64,000 bases of DNA from Bemisia tabaci (GCF_918797505.1 NC_092801.1:7192001-7256000), one strand, 5' to 3'; positions 12,001 to 24,800 are shown, counted from the stretch's first letter. Translations and numbers: made by a program. Notes: generated by a model not told the origin, from the sequence alone.

Positions 12001-14173
12001 GTGCGAGAGAGACAGAAAATCGCCCAGGTAGGAAGCCTATAAGTGCGAGAGAGACAGCAAATAGCCAGGCGGGACTTGGGTGGTTTTTCCGTCAAAGCAG
12101 CATCGCGTTCCCCCGCGACCCTCCGAGAGTGGTTGCACCCTCGGTTGCCCCGTTTCCAGTGCGAGAGAGACAGAAAATCGCCCAGGTAGCAAGCGTATAA
12201 GTGCGAGAGAGATGGAAAATCGCCTTGCACGACGCGATTGTGTGCGAGAGAGACAGAAAATGGCCAGGCGGCTCGCTAAAGTGTGCGAGAGAGACAGAAA
12301 ATCGCCCAGGTAGGAAGCCTATAAGTGCGAGAGAGACAGCAAATAGCCAGGCGGGACTTGGGTGGTTTTTCCGTCAAAGCAGCATCGCGTTCCCCCGCGA
12401 CCCTCCGAGAGTGGTTGCACCCTCGGTTGCCCCGTTTCCAGTGCGAGAGAGACAGAAAATCGCCCAGGTAGCAAGCGTATAAGTGCGAGAGAGATAGAAA
12501 ATCGCCTTGCACGACGCGATTGTGTGCGAGAGAGACAGAAAATAGCCAGGCGGCTCGCTAAAGTGTGCGAGAGAGACAGAAAATCGCCCAGGTAGGAAGC
12601 CTATAAGTGCGAGAGAGACAGCAAATAGCCAGGCGGGACTTGGGTGGTTTTTCCGTCAAAGCAGCATCGCGTTCCCCCGCGACCCTCCGAGAGTGGTTGC
12701 ACCCTCGGTTGCCCCGTTTCCAGTGCGAGAGAGACAGAAAATCGCCCAGGTAGCAAGCGTATGAGTGCGAGAGAGATAGAAAATCGCCTTGCACGACGCG
12801 ATTGTGTGCGAGAGAGACAGAAAATAGCCAGGCGGCTCGCTAAAGTGTGCGAGAGAGACAGAAAATCGCCCAGGTAGGAAGCCTATAAGTGCGAGAGAGA
12901 CAGCAAATAGCCAGGCGGGACTTGGGTGGTTTTTCCGTCAAAGCAGCATCGCGTTCCCCCGCGACCCTCCGAGAGTGGTTGCACCCTCGGTTGCCCCGTT
13001 TCCAGTGCGAGAGAGACAGAAAATCGCCCAGGTAGCAAGCGTATGAGTGCGAGAGAGATAGAAAATCGCCTTGCACGACGCGATTGTGTGCGAGAGAGAC
13101 AGAAAATAGCCAGGCGGCTCGCTAAAGTGTGCGAGAGAGACAGAAAATCGCCCAGGTAGGAAGCCTATAAGTGCGAGAGAGACAGCAAATAGCCAGGCGG
13201 GACTTGGGTGGTTTTTCCGTCAAAGCAGCATCGCGTTCCCCCGCGACCCTCCGAGAGTGGTTGCACCCTCGGTTGCCCCGTTTCCAGTGCGAGAGAGACA
13301 GAAAATCGCCCAGGTAGCAAGCGTATGAGTGCGAGAGAGATAGAAAATCGCCTTGCACGACGCGATTGTGTGCGAGAGAGACAGAAAATAGCCAGGCGGC
13401 TCGCTAAAGTGTGCGAGAGAGACAGAAAATCGCCCAGGTAGGAAGCCTATAAGTGCGAGAGAGACAGCAAATAGCCAGGCGGGACTTGGGTGGTTTTTCC
13501 GTCAAAGCAGCATCGCGTTCCCCCGCGACCCTCCGAGAGTGGTTGCACCCTCGGTTGCCCCGTTTCCAGTGCGAGAGAGACAGAAAATCGCCCAGGTAGC
13601 AAGCGTATGAGTGCGAGAGAGATAGAAAATCGCCTTGCACGACGCGATTGTGTGCGAGAGAGACAGAAAATAGCCAGGCGGCTCGCTAAAGTGTGCGAGA
13701 GAGACAGAAAATCGCCCAGGTAGGAAGCCTATAAGTGCGAGAGAGACAGCAAATAGGCAGGCGGGACTTGGGTGGTTTTTCCGTCAAAGCAGCATCGCGT
13801 TCCCCCGCGACCCTCCGAGAGTGGTTGCACCCTCGGTTGCCCCGTTTCCAGTGCGAGAGAGACAGAAAATCGCCCAGGTAGCAAGCGTATGAGTGCGAGA
13901 GAGATAGAAAATCGCCTTGCACGACGCGATTGTGTGCGAGAGAGACAGAAAATAGCCAGGCGGCTCGCTAAAGTGTGCGAGAGAGACAGAAAATCGCCCA
14001 GGTAGGAAGCCAATAAGTGCGAGAGAGACAGCAAATAGCCAGGCGGGACTTGGGTGGTTTTTCCGTCAAAGCAGCATGGCGTTCCCCCGCGACCCTCCGA
14101 GAGTGGTTGCACCCTCGGTTGCCCCGTTTCCAGTGCGAGAGAGACAGAAAATCGCCCAGGTAGCGAGCGTATA
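1..14173. repeat. Satellite array, 282-bp unit with nested subrepeats
   Basis: About 53 copies of a core segment starting GTTTTTCCGTCAAAGCAGC occur head to tail. The usual spacing is 282 bp. Each full unit has five subunits headed GTGCGAGAGAGA (roughly 40-48 bp each), differing in following bases (CAGAAAATCGCC, TGGAAAATCGCC, CAGAAAATAGCC, CAGCAAATAGCC), plus one unique segment of about 100 bp. Shorter units of 240 bp lack one subunit and units of 158 bp lack three. Because 282 is a multiple of three, short open frames recur on both strands, but a stop falls in nearly every unit and all frames are equally conserved, so none is taken as coding. The array runs off the left edge; its last units (from about 13,750) pick up point changes, as expected at an array border. 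Centromeric or heterochromatic location is possible but not shown. Confidence 0.97.
10354..12361. repeat. Two tandem 1,004-bp higher-order blocks inside the satellite
   Basis: Two successive blocks (10,354-11,357 and 11,358-12,361) share the same order of unit lengths: 282, 158, 282, 282 bp. The 158-bp units in both carry the same private bases (ACTTCGGTGG instead of ACTTGGGTGG, and CCCGCGGCCCTCTGAG), so the block was copied as a whole. Related orders occur near 3,455-4,451 and 7,104-8,098. Confidence 0.85.
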
Positions 14174-14216
14174 CTCGCTATTAGTGGCGACGTCATCATA
14201 GGGATTCGCCATTATA

Positions 14217-15300
14217 CACAGATTAGTCCAGATCGCTAACATCGGCGGAGGAGCGTGAGTAGTTTTGTGAGCGCCATTGGCGGGAAAATCCATGGGCATT
14301 TAAAACTAGGAACCAAAACTGAAATTTTGGCTATTTTCAGCAGATTTTCGGCGGGAGAATACTTCTTTTTCAGATTTTTGTGGATGAAACGTTCCGAAGA
14401 ATTCAAGAATTAGTTTCTCAGTAGAATTTATGTGGTTCAATATTTCCAGATTAAATAATTAAGGTGGAAATAAATAAAGAAGGAGAATTAATTAAAATAC
14501 GAGTAAACAAGGCTAAAAATTATTGAAACACTAAAAGGTAAGACGTTTCGAGCTGCTTCCAGCTCATTTTCAGCTGCAAAAACACATAAAAACAAGTAAA
14601 AAATTGAGTGGCGACCTGACCTCAGTCGTTATCACGTAACCACTCATAATAACGGCTGGGGTCAGGTCGCCACTCAATTTTTTACTTGTTTTTGCAGCTG
14701 AAAATGAGCTGGTAGCAGCTCGAAACGTCCTGCCTTTAAGTGTTTCAATAATTTTTAGCCTTGTTTACCCGTATTTTAATTAATTCTCCTTCTTTATTCG
14801 TATAATCGGGCTATGTTTTTGTGCTTTATCGGTGGAAATAAACAAATCAGAGTTCATCAGTATACTGAGTAGATAACATTATTGAAAAAATTTGCAGATT
14901 ATAATATATCATATTTTTGAAGTTTAAAGCCTTAGAAACCGAAAATTAAAGCAAAATCCTGCCAAAATGAGACTTTTGGTTCCTAGTTTTGAATTCCCGC
15001 CAGGCCCCCATGAGAGCAGTTAATTGCTACCAACTGTTGTAAGAATATTGGAACAGAATACTTAGCATAACAGTACTTGATAAAATCTTATTTGATCAAA
15101 AACCATTATTACACATTACTATTTATACTTTTTTCAAGCTTTATAATCAGATTCAATAGGAAATTTCTCTCGATCTGGTCAAGTTCTTTCACTACTGGTA
15201 GTGCCATCAATTTTCTAAAGTTGCCTAACCTGTAGCAAAAATTACTCACGCTTCTGAAGCATTGGCTAGATTGGATGTTAGCGATCTGGACTAATCTGTG
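14217..15300. mobile_element. Foldback element between satellite and CTPS gene
   Basis: The ends are inverted copies of CACAGATTAGTCCAGATCGC (27 matching bases; 14,217-14,243 against 15,274-15,300). Further in, an inverted pair containing AAAACTAGGAACCAAAA lies near 14,301 and 14,968. Inside that, a long near-perfect palindrome spans 14,473-14,798, centred at about 14,635, with arms of about 145 bp. No coding capacity was seen. It looks like a non-autonomous foldback transposon, possibly with a second foldback nested in it. Target duplications were not resolved. Confidence 0.75.
14473..14798. repeat. Long palindrome, arms about 145 bp
   Basis: The left arm from 14,473 and right arm ending 14,798 are reverse complements with few mismatches, including GTGGCGACCTGACC on the left and GGTCAGGTCGCCAC on the right. 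The loop is about 30 bases. It is nested in the larger foldback element. Confidence 0.85.
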
Positions 15301-15732
15301 CCATTATATCGAATTTGATCCAAACAATAATATTGGCATAACCTCTTTCAATGCTACCAGTGCGAAAAAATCGATATATATCGCTTTTCTGTGACGTTGC
15401 ACTAATAGCGTCTATTTCGATATTCGTCCATCCCTCTCCAGGCGATTGTTGCTACTTACGAATCCCACGTGAGTCGGTTTCCTTCAATCTCGTTGTCATT
15501 CACTGTGGCTGAAAATTTACGAAATTCAGATTCTCACTCTTGGAGTGCCGTATTTTCACGTTTTAATGGTAGTATCGTTGAATTTTCGCACAGTTTACAT
15601 GTCAGCAACTGATTGTGTCTACGTTCTCTGTGACTCGTGAGTTCGTGTCCTCTTACGTTTTGCCGCTGTCCTATCAATTTTTCGAAGCCTTCACTATTCC
15701 TTTGCTTACTTGCGTTGCCGTTATTCAAGAGG
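15301..15732 (+). promoter_or_regulatory. 5' flank, probable promoter and 5' UTR of CTPS
   Basis: These 432 bases separate the foldback element from the CTPS start codon. The reading frame is open upstream of the ATG from 15,637, but the alignment with known CTP synthases begins at the ATG at 15,733 and upstream codons have no recognisable homology. A short ATCGATATATATCG palindrome lies near 15,371; a link to insect DRE-type promoter elements is only a guess. No clear TATA box was seen and the transcription start cannot be placed. Confidence 0.4.
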
Positions 15733-15898
15733 ATGAAGTACATTCTAGTAACTGGAGGTGTCATCAGTGGTGTGGGCAAAGGAGTGGTAGCCAGTTCTTT
15801 CGGTACGATTCTGAAGTCCTGCGGTATCCATGTAACTGCCATCAAGATTGACCCCTACATCAACATTGATGCTGGTACCTTCTCTCCGTATGAGCATG
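15733..15898 (+). CDS. CTPS: CTPS exon 1 (residues 1-56)
   Basis: Encodes the start [17 protein letters not shown], the ATP-binding P-loop, and [18 protein letters not shown]. The ATG at 15,733 is chosen because the family begins exactly here. The donor is G|GTAAGA after the first base of a Gly codon (phase 1). Confidence 0.95.
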
Positions 15899-18800
15899 GT
15901 AAGATACCGCAGTGATCTATTCACCTGGGTAATTTAATATTTTCCTAAGTCGGCATTTAATGTGCATTGTCCGATTCTCACATTCTTCTGCTACAACTCC
16001 GTCATTAGGTGCGTTGCGAAACTCACCACGAGTTTGTCAAAGGATCGTTGATCGGAAAACTCGGAGAATTATCTGAGGACCCGCCCCCCTATGTTGCATG
16101 GCTGTCTGCGGATTTCTTCCGTGTTTATTTACATTTAATTTTCCAAGCGTAAATTCAGCGAAATCTGCCCCGCTTATTTTTCAACTTTCAAAACTCTCAT
16201 GGAAATCTTGTCACCTTCTGGCCGAAGAATCACAAGCGCCATGCGATGTTTAAGAATTTTTGGCAGCCATTTTATTTTCTTCAGAAAAATTGTCCAACAA
16301 AGCTGTCCATAAATTTCACTGAATTTTCTTTGTGCTGCCGATAAAATTCAGTGAAATTTTTCGAACACCTTTGTTGAACCATTTCTCCGTAAATATATTA
16401 AATGGTGGCCATAATGTTAAGGTGATTCGATGGACGCCATATTTTGTGTCAGAACGGCATGCGATATATCGCATCAATTGGTTCCATATTTTCAGCTACT
16501 CGTCATTTTTCTCCTATTTTGAGATCGCACTTCTGTTGTCAGGAGTCTAAAGCACTCACTTACCAATTTTAACAAAGAAATTCAACGTAATAAAGGCGTG
16601 GTTTTTTCAGAGAGAAAACATCGCATTCGATACTGATATCGAAACTGCACTCGAATGCGATATTTTCTCTCTGAAAAAACCACGCCTTTATTACGTTGAA
16701 TTTCTTTGTTAAAATTGGTAAGTGAGTGCTTTAGACTCCTGACAACAAAATTGCGATCTCAAAATAGGAGAAAAATGACGAGTAGCTGAAAATATGGAAC
16801 CAATTGATGCGATATATCGCATGCCGTTCTGACACAAAATATGGCGTCCATCGAATCACCTTAATACATTGCATGGCGCTTGTGTATTTTGGCCGGAAGG
16901 TGACGATCGTATAATGTTGCCCAAGCAAAGTGGCGCTAAGTGAAGAAGTAACGATATTTTCTGGACACATTTCGAGCAAATTCGCAAAAGTGAAGAGGCG
17001 AGTAAAGAGTGAACTCGGAAAAATTTGGGAAGGAGTAAAATTTCCTGAAGTGAATGAGGAAAAAACCCCAATAGTGAGAGATGCTCAGCCGGATGCCACT
17101 ATTTGCACTCCTGTCCTTGTCATCTAATGAAAAGTTTATCATGTTTAAAAGTTATAAGTTTTAAAATATTGCCTACAATTTGCCTTTGGTGTCCAACCTA
17201 CTGCCTGAAGCCTTCAGGTGTAGGTTGATCTCCGAGGGACAGTTGAGTGCACCCAGTCTTCTCAGAGAGTGGCTTAGTAACGTGTCCTAAAACGAGCAGC
17301 AATCCAAAGTCTCTCTATGCCTTCATGTCTAAATCATTAATTAGGGTCTTAAATTTTAATGTGTTCTTTCTTTTTCTTCTCTTTTGTTTTTTACTTTGTT
17401 ATATTGTCACTAAGTTAATCTAAGTTCTTAGAAGACTGAGCTGAGTAGGCAGTGGTGCCAATCGTCAATGATTTCTTTTATTTCTTTTTCAATTAGTTTG
17501 TTTTACTACTTTTGCCACACGAGGCTAGACCTCTTGGCATTTTTTATTTTGTAGTGGCCTTAATTTAATTTGTATTATGTTTTTTCTTTTATTAATAAAA
17601 TGAATCTGAATCTGAATCTGAATGTCAAGACTGAATGCTATAAGAGGAAGTATGCCGTCTCATTTTCTCCATCAAATGAAGTCTGTCATGTTGCCATCAT
17701 CCTTAGCTTTTAAACGTATCAGGATTTATAATTTTTGAAATCTCAGGTTTACAAGGAACTTTAGATCAGATGGAAAATGTTTGGTGACCAAGTACTTACC
17801 TGACTTATTCTCTAAAATAAGATTGTATTGTTCCTCCTTCTCATTATTTTAAAGTGTCCCATGGATTTATTTCAGGTGAAGTCTATGTCCTAGACGATGG
17901 AGGAGAGGTCTACTTAGATTTCTCCATCAAATGAAGTCTGTCATGTTGCCATCATCCTTAGCTTTTAAACGTATCAGGATTTATAATTTTTGAAATCTCA
18001 GGTTTACAAGGAACTTTAGATCAGATGGAAAATGTTTGGTGACCAAGTACTTACCTGACTTATTCTCTAATACAAGATTGTATTGTTCCTCCTTCTCATT
18101 ATTTTAAAGTGTCCCATGGATTTATTTCAGGCGAAGTCTATGTCCTAGACGATGGAGGAGAGGTCGATTTAGATTTAGGAAACTACGAACGTTTCTTGGA
18201 CATTACCTTAGATAAAGACAACAGCATAACCACAGGAAAAATCTATCAGCAAGTAATCAATCGAGAAAGAAAAGGAGAATATCTCGGGAAAACTGTTCAA
18301 GGTAAGGGCATTATGCCATGTCAGAAGATTGAGCTTATCTGAACAGGTAATGGGCCTGTTGCAAACTTTTGCTAGAGCAAAACTAAGAGTTGTTTCCTAC
18401 AGATAATGCCTCAAAAATCACGATGAGCGCATCGGCAAAGTCTGAAATGCACTCATAACTTCACAATCTGCGTAAGAAATTTGCGATTTTTTGAGCTTCC
18501 CGCTTCGGAAACGATACTACGGTTCAGGTGAACATTTTGTTAGAGGAGTCGTTCCATTTTAGAGCCCATTTTAGAAGATCTCTGAGGTGCAGGTATTTCT
18601 GAAGAAAGCTGGCAGCTGCGTCACCCCAACCTGGACCAAGTTTCAAGCTTGTGTAATAATGCTAAGCCTCAAGATTGTAGAACCCTCTCAGAGGTGTCGT
18701 CAGATAAGTTGGCCATCGTTTATTCTCGATTTGTAGGCGTTTTCGCTTCACTACTGTCCACATGATAACATCTAACTCTCAAAGGACCGAGAACACAAGC

Positions 18801-21800
18801 TTGGATAGGTTTTTTAATGCCTTCAAACCTTGTATCACTTCAATTTTCAGCCACACAGATGTAGCAACCACATCAAAGTCATGAATCACAATTGATTAGT
18901 AGTGTTTTTACGATGCAATCATGAGACATATGCTTTCAACGTGGATAGTAGCGAACGGCGGTCTGTGCAGAGGCCTAAATTCGTCATCTGCACATGCAAA
19001 CTGAAAGTAAACAATGGTCAACTTATCTGGAGTCACCTCGCCTTAGGGCTTTTTTTCTATCGCGGATCAGGGTGGATCGCAGTGGAACGCACTGGATCGG
19101 AATCCTGAGCGATCTGGACCGATCCAAGTGTTCCAAGTGATAAAAAAATCCAAACTTGGAATTTGGTTCGATTTGTTATTGTTTTGATTTTTTGGGGACG
19201 GCAACTTCCTCGCATTAGGTTAGGATCACAGTGGATCGCGAGCTCGCCCCACCTCGGAAGAGCGATCCGGCGTTCCACCCTGATCCACCTGGAACGCTTG
19301 GATCACGCTGAGGAACGGAATAAAAAAATACCGACGTTCATCGCGATCCACCGCGTTCCACTGCGATCCGCTTAAAGAAAGCCCTTTACATTTAATTTCC
19401 CATTTTACTGTTCTATAAAAATTGCCAAATTTACACCAAAGAACAATGTTTCTTGTGAAATGCCTCTAGTAAGAATTTTGAGGTGAATAGGGGTAGAATA
19501 GCAACAATAGTGCATAGAATTGCTCTCTGCATTCTGAATACTGGGTCCTGTTGAGGAGTTTGCTCAATCTAACAGCGTTGCCATTTACATAGTGTCAATG
19601 TTTGTTTACCCAATTTTCCAGGGACTTTCCAAGATAAGTCCCAGTGTGAACGAGCAGGAGTGCAGAATCTTCCAAGCTTCCACAATTTCACGCACCCGCC
19701 CGTGGGCTTTCCACATCTTTTTTCGTCGGTTTCCCACAAAATTTCCCACCAATTTAAAAAATATGAACTTTTTCTTTGTTTTTCTTTGACTTTTGACCGG
19801 TAGCCCTTCCAAATTTTCCCTCCTGCCATATTTTTGGGGCTTATCCACATCTTCAGAAGCCCGCCTGGGCGTGTGATTGGGCATTTTCTGCACCCCTGTA
19901 AACAAGTACCAGTGGAAGCCCTGGCCCTCTTTTGTGGCATAATTTTTTCAACAATAACTTTGGACAACTTAAGTCGGAAGATTCAACCTTTGGATTCTAA
20001 TATTCTCATTTCTCAAGTTGTGTCCTGAATTTCTAATATGCGTCAAAATTTTAGAATAATTTGATGCATTCTTGAGCAGCCACCAAAGGGGATTTTTTCT
20101 GTTAGTCGTCTAATATGCCTGTATTACTTTGATTAGTTGTGCCGCATATAACGAACGCCATCATTGAGTGGGTCGAAAAAGTTGCTTCACGACCAGTCAA
20201 GAACAGTTGGGATGATGACTCACCTGGTTCCATACCCGAAGTTTGCATCGTAGAGTTAGGAGGGACAGTGGGTGATATAGAAGGTAGACCTTTCACTGAA
20301 GCTTTTCGCCCCTTCTCACGCAAGAATCATGATAGTTTTTGCGTCGCCCATGTGTCTTATGTTCCACAAGTAAGTGCTTCAACTTTCCTCGACTTGATTG
20401 TATTAAATTTTGACATGATCTCTGGTACCTGATGGGAAATCGGTCAGTGAATATAAATTTAAGCCTATGGAAGTTCTGAAATTATGCCACTTGAATCATC
20501 ATTTTTATTTGAGGAGTCTAATTTACCTGATGCCATTTGACAAGGACTAAAAAGTGTCTTTTCATCTGCACTGCACTAAGACTATTTATCTACAATGAAA
20601 CTACCTGACCATATATCTCTTTTGCAGTGCTTGAAAATCCGCCTCCATTTTTTTTTTCTCTTTCGAAGGAGAGGAAATCAAAAGCATTTCTTGAAATTTC
20701 TCTGCTTTTTCTTTGTACATAGAAGAAAAACCACGGGAGTTTTCATGAATGGACGTTGAGTAGTTCTCCATTTAAAGAACAAAGTATGACAGAAATTCTG
20801 CAACATCGCAAACTGAGACATGTTGTCTGGTGCCTCAAAGTCTGTATACTCCTGTAAAAGCCCATTACTCTATCATGATCAGCAAAATAGTGTTTTGAGA
20901 TCAAATGAGCTTTTTGGCGTTCCAAGTGTTTTTTGCCCTCTATATCTATCTTGATTCCAGGGTTTGGACTCTTAAAGTAACTGTTGTTAAACTTGTTGTA
21001 TAGTTTCAATTTCTGTGTTGTATGTTTAAGAGGGATATATATTATGTGAAAGGACCACATTTTTTAAAAGCCTTACTCATATTCTTTTTTTCAAAACATG
21101 TTTTATTTGATATCAATTATGAAGCAATTTGACTGTCTCCCTTCAGTAAATAAGTTTAAATCTAAAAATTTCTTTGTTTGAATAACATTCTTTTTTTTTC
21201 TTTGTAAAGAAATGATGGTTAGAACCCATGATCCATTTACTTTCTTTGCTATAACTTGCATCAAGCAGTTTTTTTCATACCATCTTGACTACATTTTGCA
21301 ATTAGGAACTGCAATTTTTGGCTTAATTTAGAGACAAAATATGCACCATTAGTTTCCTTACGCCCAGAAGTGTTTATTGATTATCCAGAAATTGTAGTTC
21401 CTAATTGCAAAAAATAGCCCCTTTCATGTGTAAGAACCCTCAGTACGAAAGAATTCCTGTTTAAAAGTATACCTACTTCAATTTGACTTTTTCCTTACAG
21501 CTCCTCATATGCGATGTAAACGCTTACCTTGGTAGTGAACATGTTGATATCAGCGTAAAGCTATCAGTGCTCCTTGGCTTTTAATTGGATGTCTTTATGT
21601 CGAAAGGAACTGTGTGCATGGGTTTGCGTACAAAATAGTTCCTTTTAGCATAGATACGCCCAATTAAGTTTACAATACCAAATCATCCTCCATTAATGTA
21701 TTTACCATTGTCATTAATGTATAAAATATATCTATATACTCATGGAACTTTCTTTACAGCCTCACGCCACGATGGAGCAGAAAACAAGACCCACTCGCCA

Positions 21801-24800
21801 GAGCGTCAAGGAGCTTCAAGATTGTGGTCTGTTGCCTGATTTGCTTGTGTGCCGAAGTGAGCAACCCATTCCGCAGCCTGTGAAAGAAAAAATATCTGAT
21901 TTCTGCAATGTTGGCATAGATGAGGTAGATTTTTTTTTGTAACTTCCCAGTCTTTTTTCTTTTGCTTAGTATTTTTATGTTTGCCAGGAACATGTAAAAC
22001 AGAATTGTCCGAAAATTTTAAAATACCTGAAAAAGCTTGTCCAAAAGTAATCAATTGAAAAAAACTGCCGAAAGAGTAAGTATAACTAACTAAGGAACAC
22101 ACACACACTGTCGTACTAAGGAAGAACCCCATATAAGCCTTTTTTATGCTGCAGAAGTGCAGAACTTCCTTTGATACAATATGATTTTTGAAGGGAATCT
22201 GTGAACATTTTTCCTCCGATTTTTCAGAGAATTTTTTTTGGAATCAAATCCAAATTATCTGAAAATTTGAAAAAAAATATTCATAACTCTCCTTAATTAT
22301 GAATATTTGATCGGAAGAAATTTGGCACCTCTCGGATGTTCATACAGCGTTTTTCCTCAGCTTGGCAATACAGGTCTTATCTTTGAGGTTTTTGCAATCT
22401 GATCAGAAAAAAGAGTCACGCTGCGTTTACTATTATCATTATTTTTTTACTGTCAGGAGTCGAGTATACGTTGAAAAGTTTTCTCATTGTTTTTGTCATC
22501 TAACATCCATTATCTCCCGTATGATTCAAATTCAACAGAAAAGCATCAAAAGAAAACCTGTCTCCTCAATTCAAAGTACGTTTCATTTTGGTACTTGTAC
22601 TTAACAGGTTGTCTGCTTGCATGATCAAAGTTCTATCTACTACGTTCCTTTAATGATGGAAAAACAGGGTCTGGTCCAGTATTTTCATAAACGGCTCGGC
22701 TTGACTTTCAATTTACCTCCTCCCAGAAATTTCATGCAGAATTGGCACACTCTGGTTGAAAAGTAAGTGAAATTATTAGCATGTAAATTCTCTCGTCAAA
22801 ACACCATCATTCTAAGGCTTGAGGAGTACCTTTTATCTCAAAATGAGGGCTCCTCCATTCATTGTATCGCATTCAAATTGAGAAATCAGGGAAACTTATC
22901 GATTGCCAAAGTGCGAGACCGTTGTACCTTGTATCTTAATTTTGATGTGTCGTAATTTCTCCCCATATTTTATTTTTTCCAAGAAAACCAAGGCAATCTC
23001 ATAGCTTAAAATTTATACAGAATATTCTGATATTAGAGAAGCAAAACCAAGGCAGTTTTCAAGAAATTATGCTGACCAGTTAAAAAAAAATAGAAGAAAA
23101 GATAATGTACGACAAAAAGTCTGCATCGCACATGTAGGTACGTAGTTTCGCACTTTTGCCATCGATACCCTCAGTTGAGACATTGAAAACCTGTCTGTAT
23201 ACTTTACTTAGAAAACAAAGAGCTATGCACTATTAAATTTTAAAATTTTGTCAGTTTCCCATGCTCAATCAAGAAAATTTACCCAATATTTCACCGCAGA
23301 ATGTTAACCACAATAATAATGTACTAACCAGAATTTTTTGGGGTCTAAAGTATAATATGCTAAGATATTAAAAAATCAAGTATCCACTGTGTTAGTGTAT
23401 ATTGTTAAGGACGTCTTGTTTAAGTTTAGTTTTGCACGGAACAATCAATCCACACCATTTGGCAGAATTTCAGGCTTTTCCTATTTCTTTCACAGCATAT
23501 CGATGAAGATTTTGGTTTGTTTTTAAAATTTTGAAACACTCGTTAACCAACTTTCAAGAGGTCCACCCTAAATTAATGAGATTATCAATTAATATCCTTA
23601 ATTTCTCACCACATTTTTCTGTAAAATTTAGGTTTAAAAAACCAAAATGTCAGTCCCAGTAGCATCACAAACCTCGTTCTTTGGTTTTTGATGAAACTAA
23701 ATTAAAGCCTCCAGTAATTTTTTTTTTTTTTTTTTTTTAACTACTTTAAATAGCCCACAAGGGCTAATCTTTGCGCTTCAGTCCCGTCCCCTGTCCGTCC
23801 CTACAACCAGTCCCAGGCAACCATTATTTGAGACCATCAAACTTGGGTTGCCTGGCCGGGAATTGAAGCCGGGACCTCCTGATCATAGAGCTAGCGCTAC
23901 AATCACTACACCATAGGAGGCCGACAATAATGGAGATTAATAACAGCTCTTACGACAATAAGATTATGGTGATTTTAAACTAAACTTGTTCGGAAGTAAA
24001 GTTTGCAATGAACTTCCTCAAGAACTCAATTATCAGCTCCACAACATGACTTAAAACTTTTTATGGACTACTTGACGTATTAAAATTTCTACTCTGTAAT
24101 CTGGTGTCAATCGAAATCACAATAATATTACCTACTTAACTCTTTCATTTGCTCAGTTTCTTATTAATGCTGAAACAGATTCATCGAAATATTGCAATAT
24201 CCAAGTGCACAATCTTCACAACACTGAACAGCGTGCGTGGTGGCCACTTAAACACTTGCCTCAGCTTTTCACACCACAAATTTAGACACAGCTTTCTCTC
24301 TGTCACTAAGTGTATAAGGACCGATTTTTTTTTAATCATTGAGGAATGTTTCTTCCAATGTAGAACAATAATTAACATTAGAAGTTCAAGAGACCGGATG
24401 ATCATTTTGTTATAAAGAAATTTTCCTTATTAAGAGAGAATACTGTATTTTAAATCTTGTCAATTTTTTTTACCAACATGTACATGAAACCTTAAAATGT
24501 CTCCTAATTTGATACTTCACCCTTTTAGATTAGAAACAGTGCGTCAGGAATTGAAGATAGCTCTGGTCGGGAAGTACATTAAGTTGCACGATGCTTACTC
24601 ATCTGTAATTAAAGCTTTGGAGCACGCTGCGCTGGCTGCTAACTATAAAATTAGTATTCAGGTAATAATTAGCATCTTTTCACTCTGTCTGATCAGGGGA
24701 CCTAGCTCCTTTTGACATTAATTGAGTCTCAATAATTTTTTATTGAATGAGCGATGGGTTTGAGTTCATGCATCAAAAAGTGTTGAATAGCTCCTTTAGG

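Noticed and set aside
1..14173. CRISPR-like array
   Set aside because: The spacing sequences are repeated, not unique, units are 158-282 bp, and the context is eukaryotic.
22..14239. Dozens of open frames of 60-157 codons on both strands in the satellite
   Set aside because: They follow the repeat unit, stop in nearly every unit, occur in several frames alike and lack any domain.
15637..15732. N-terminal extension of CTPS upstream of the ATG at 15,733
   Set aside because: The frame is open but has no ATG upstream in the frame and no similarity to CTP synthases, which begin MKYILVTGG.
19569..19967. Minus-strand frame of 132 codons, also present in shorter form in the second copy
   Set aside because: No recognisable domain, lies within an intron, and the frame is disrupted between the two copies.
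21501..21600. Extra CTPS exon after a TCCTTACAG acceptor in intron 3
   Set aside because: Exon 3 to exon 4 is already colinear with the family; the translation here does not match and no fitting donor was seen.
23855..23923. tRNA gene on the minus strand
   Set aside because: It has A- and B-box-like sequences but is joined to a SINE body and poly-A tail, and no proper acceptor stem closes.
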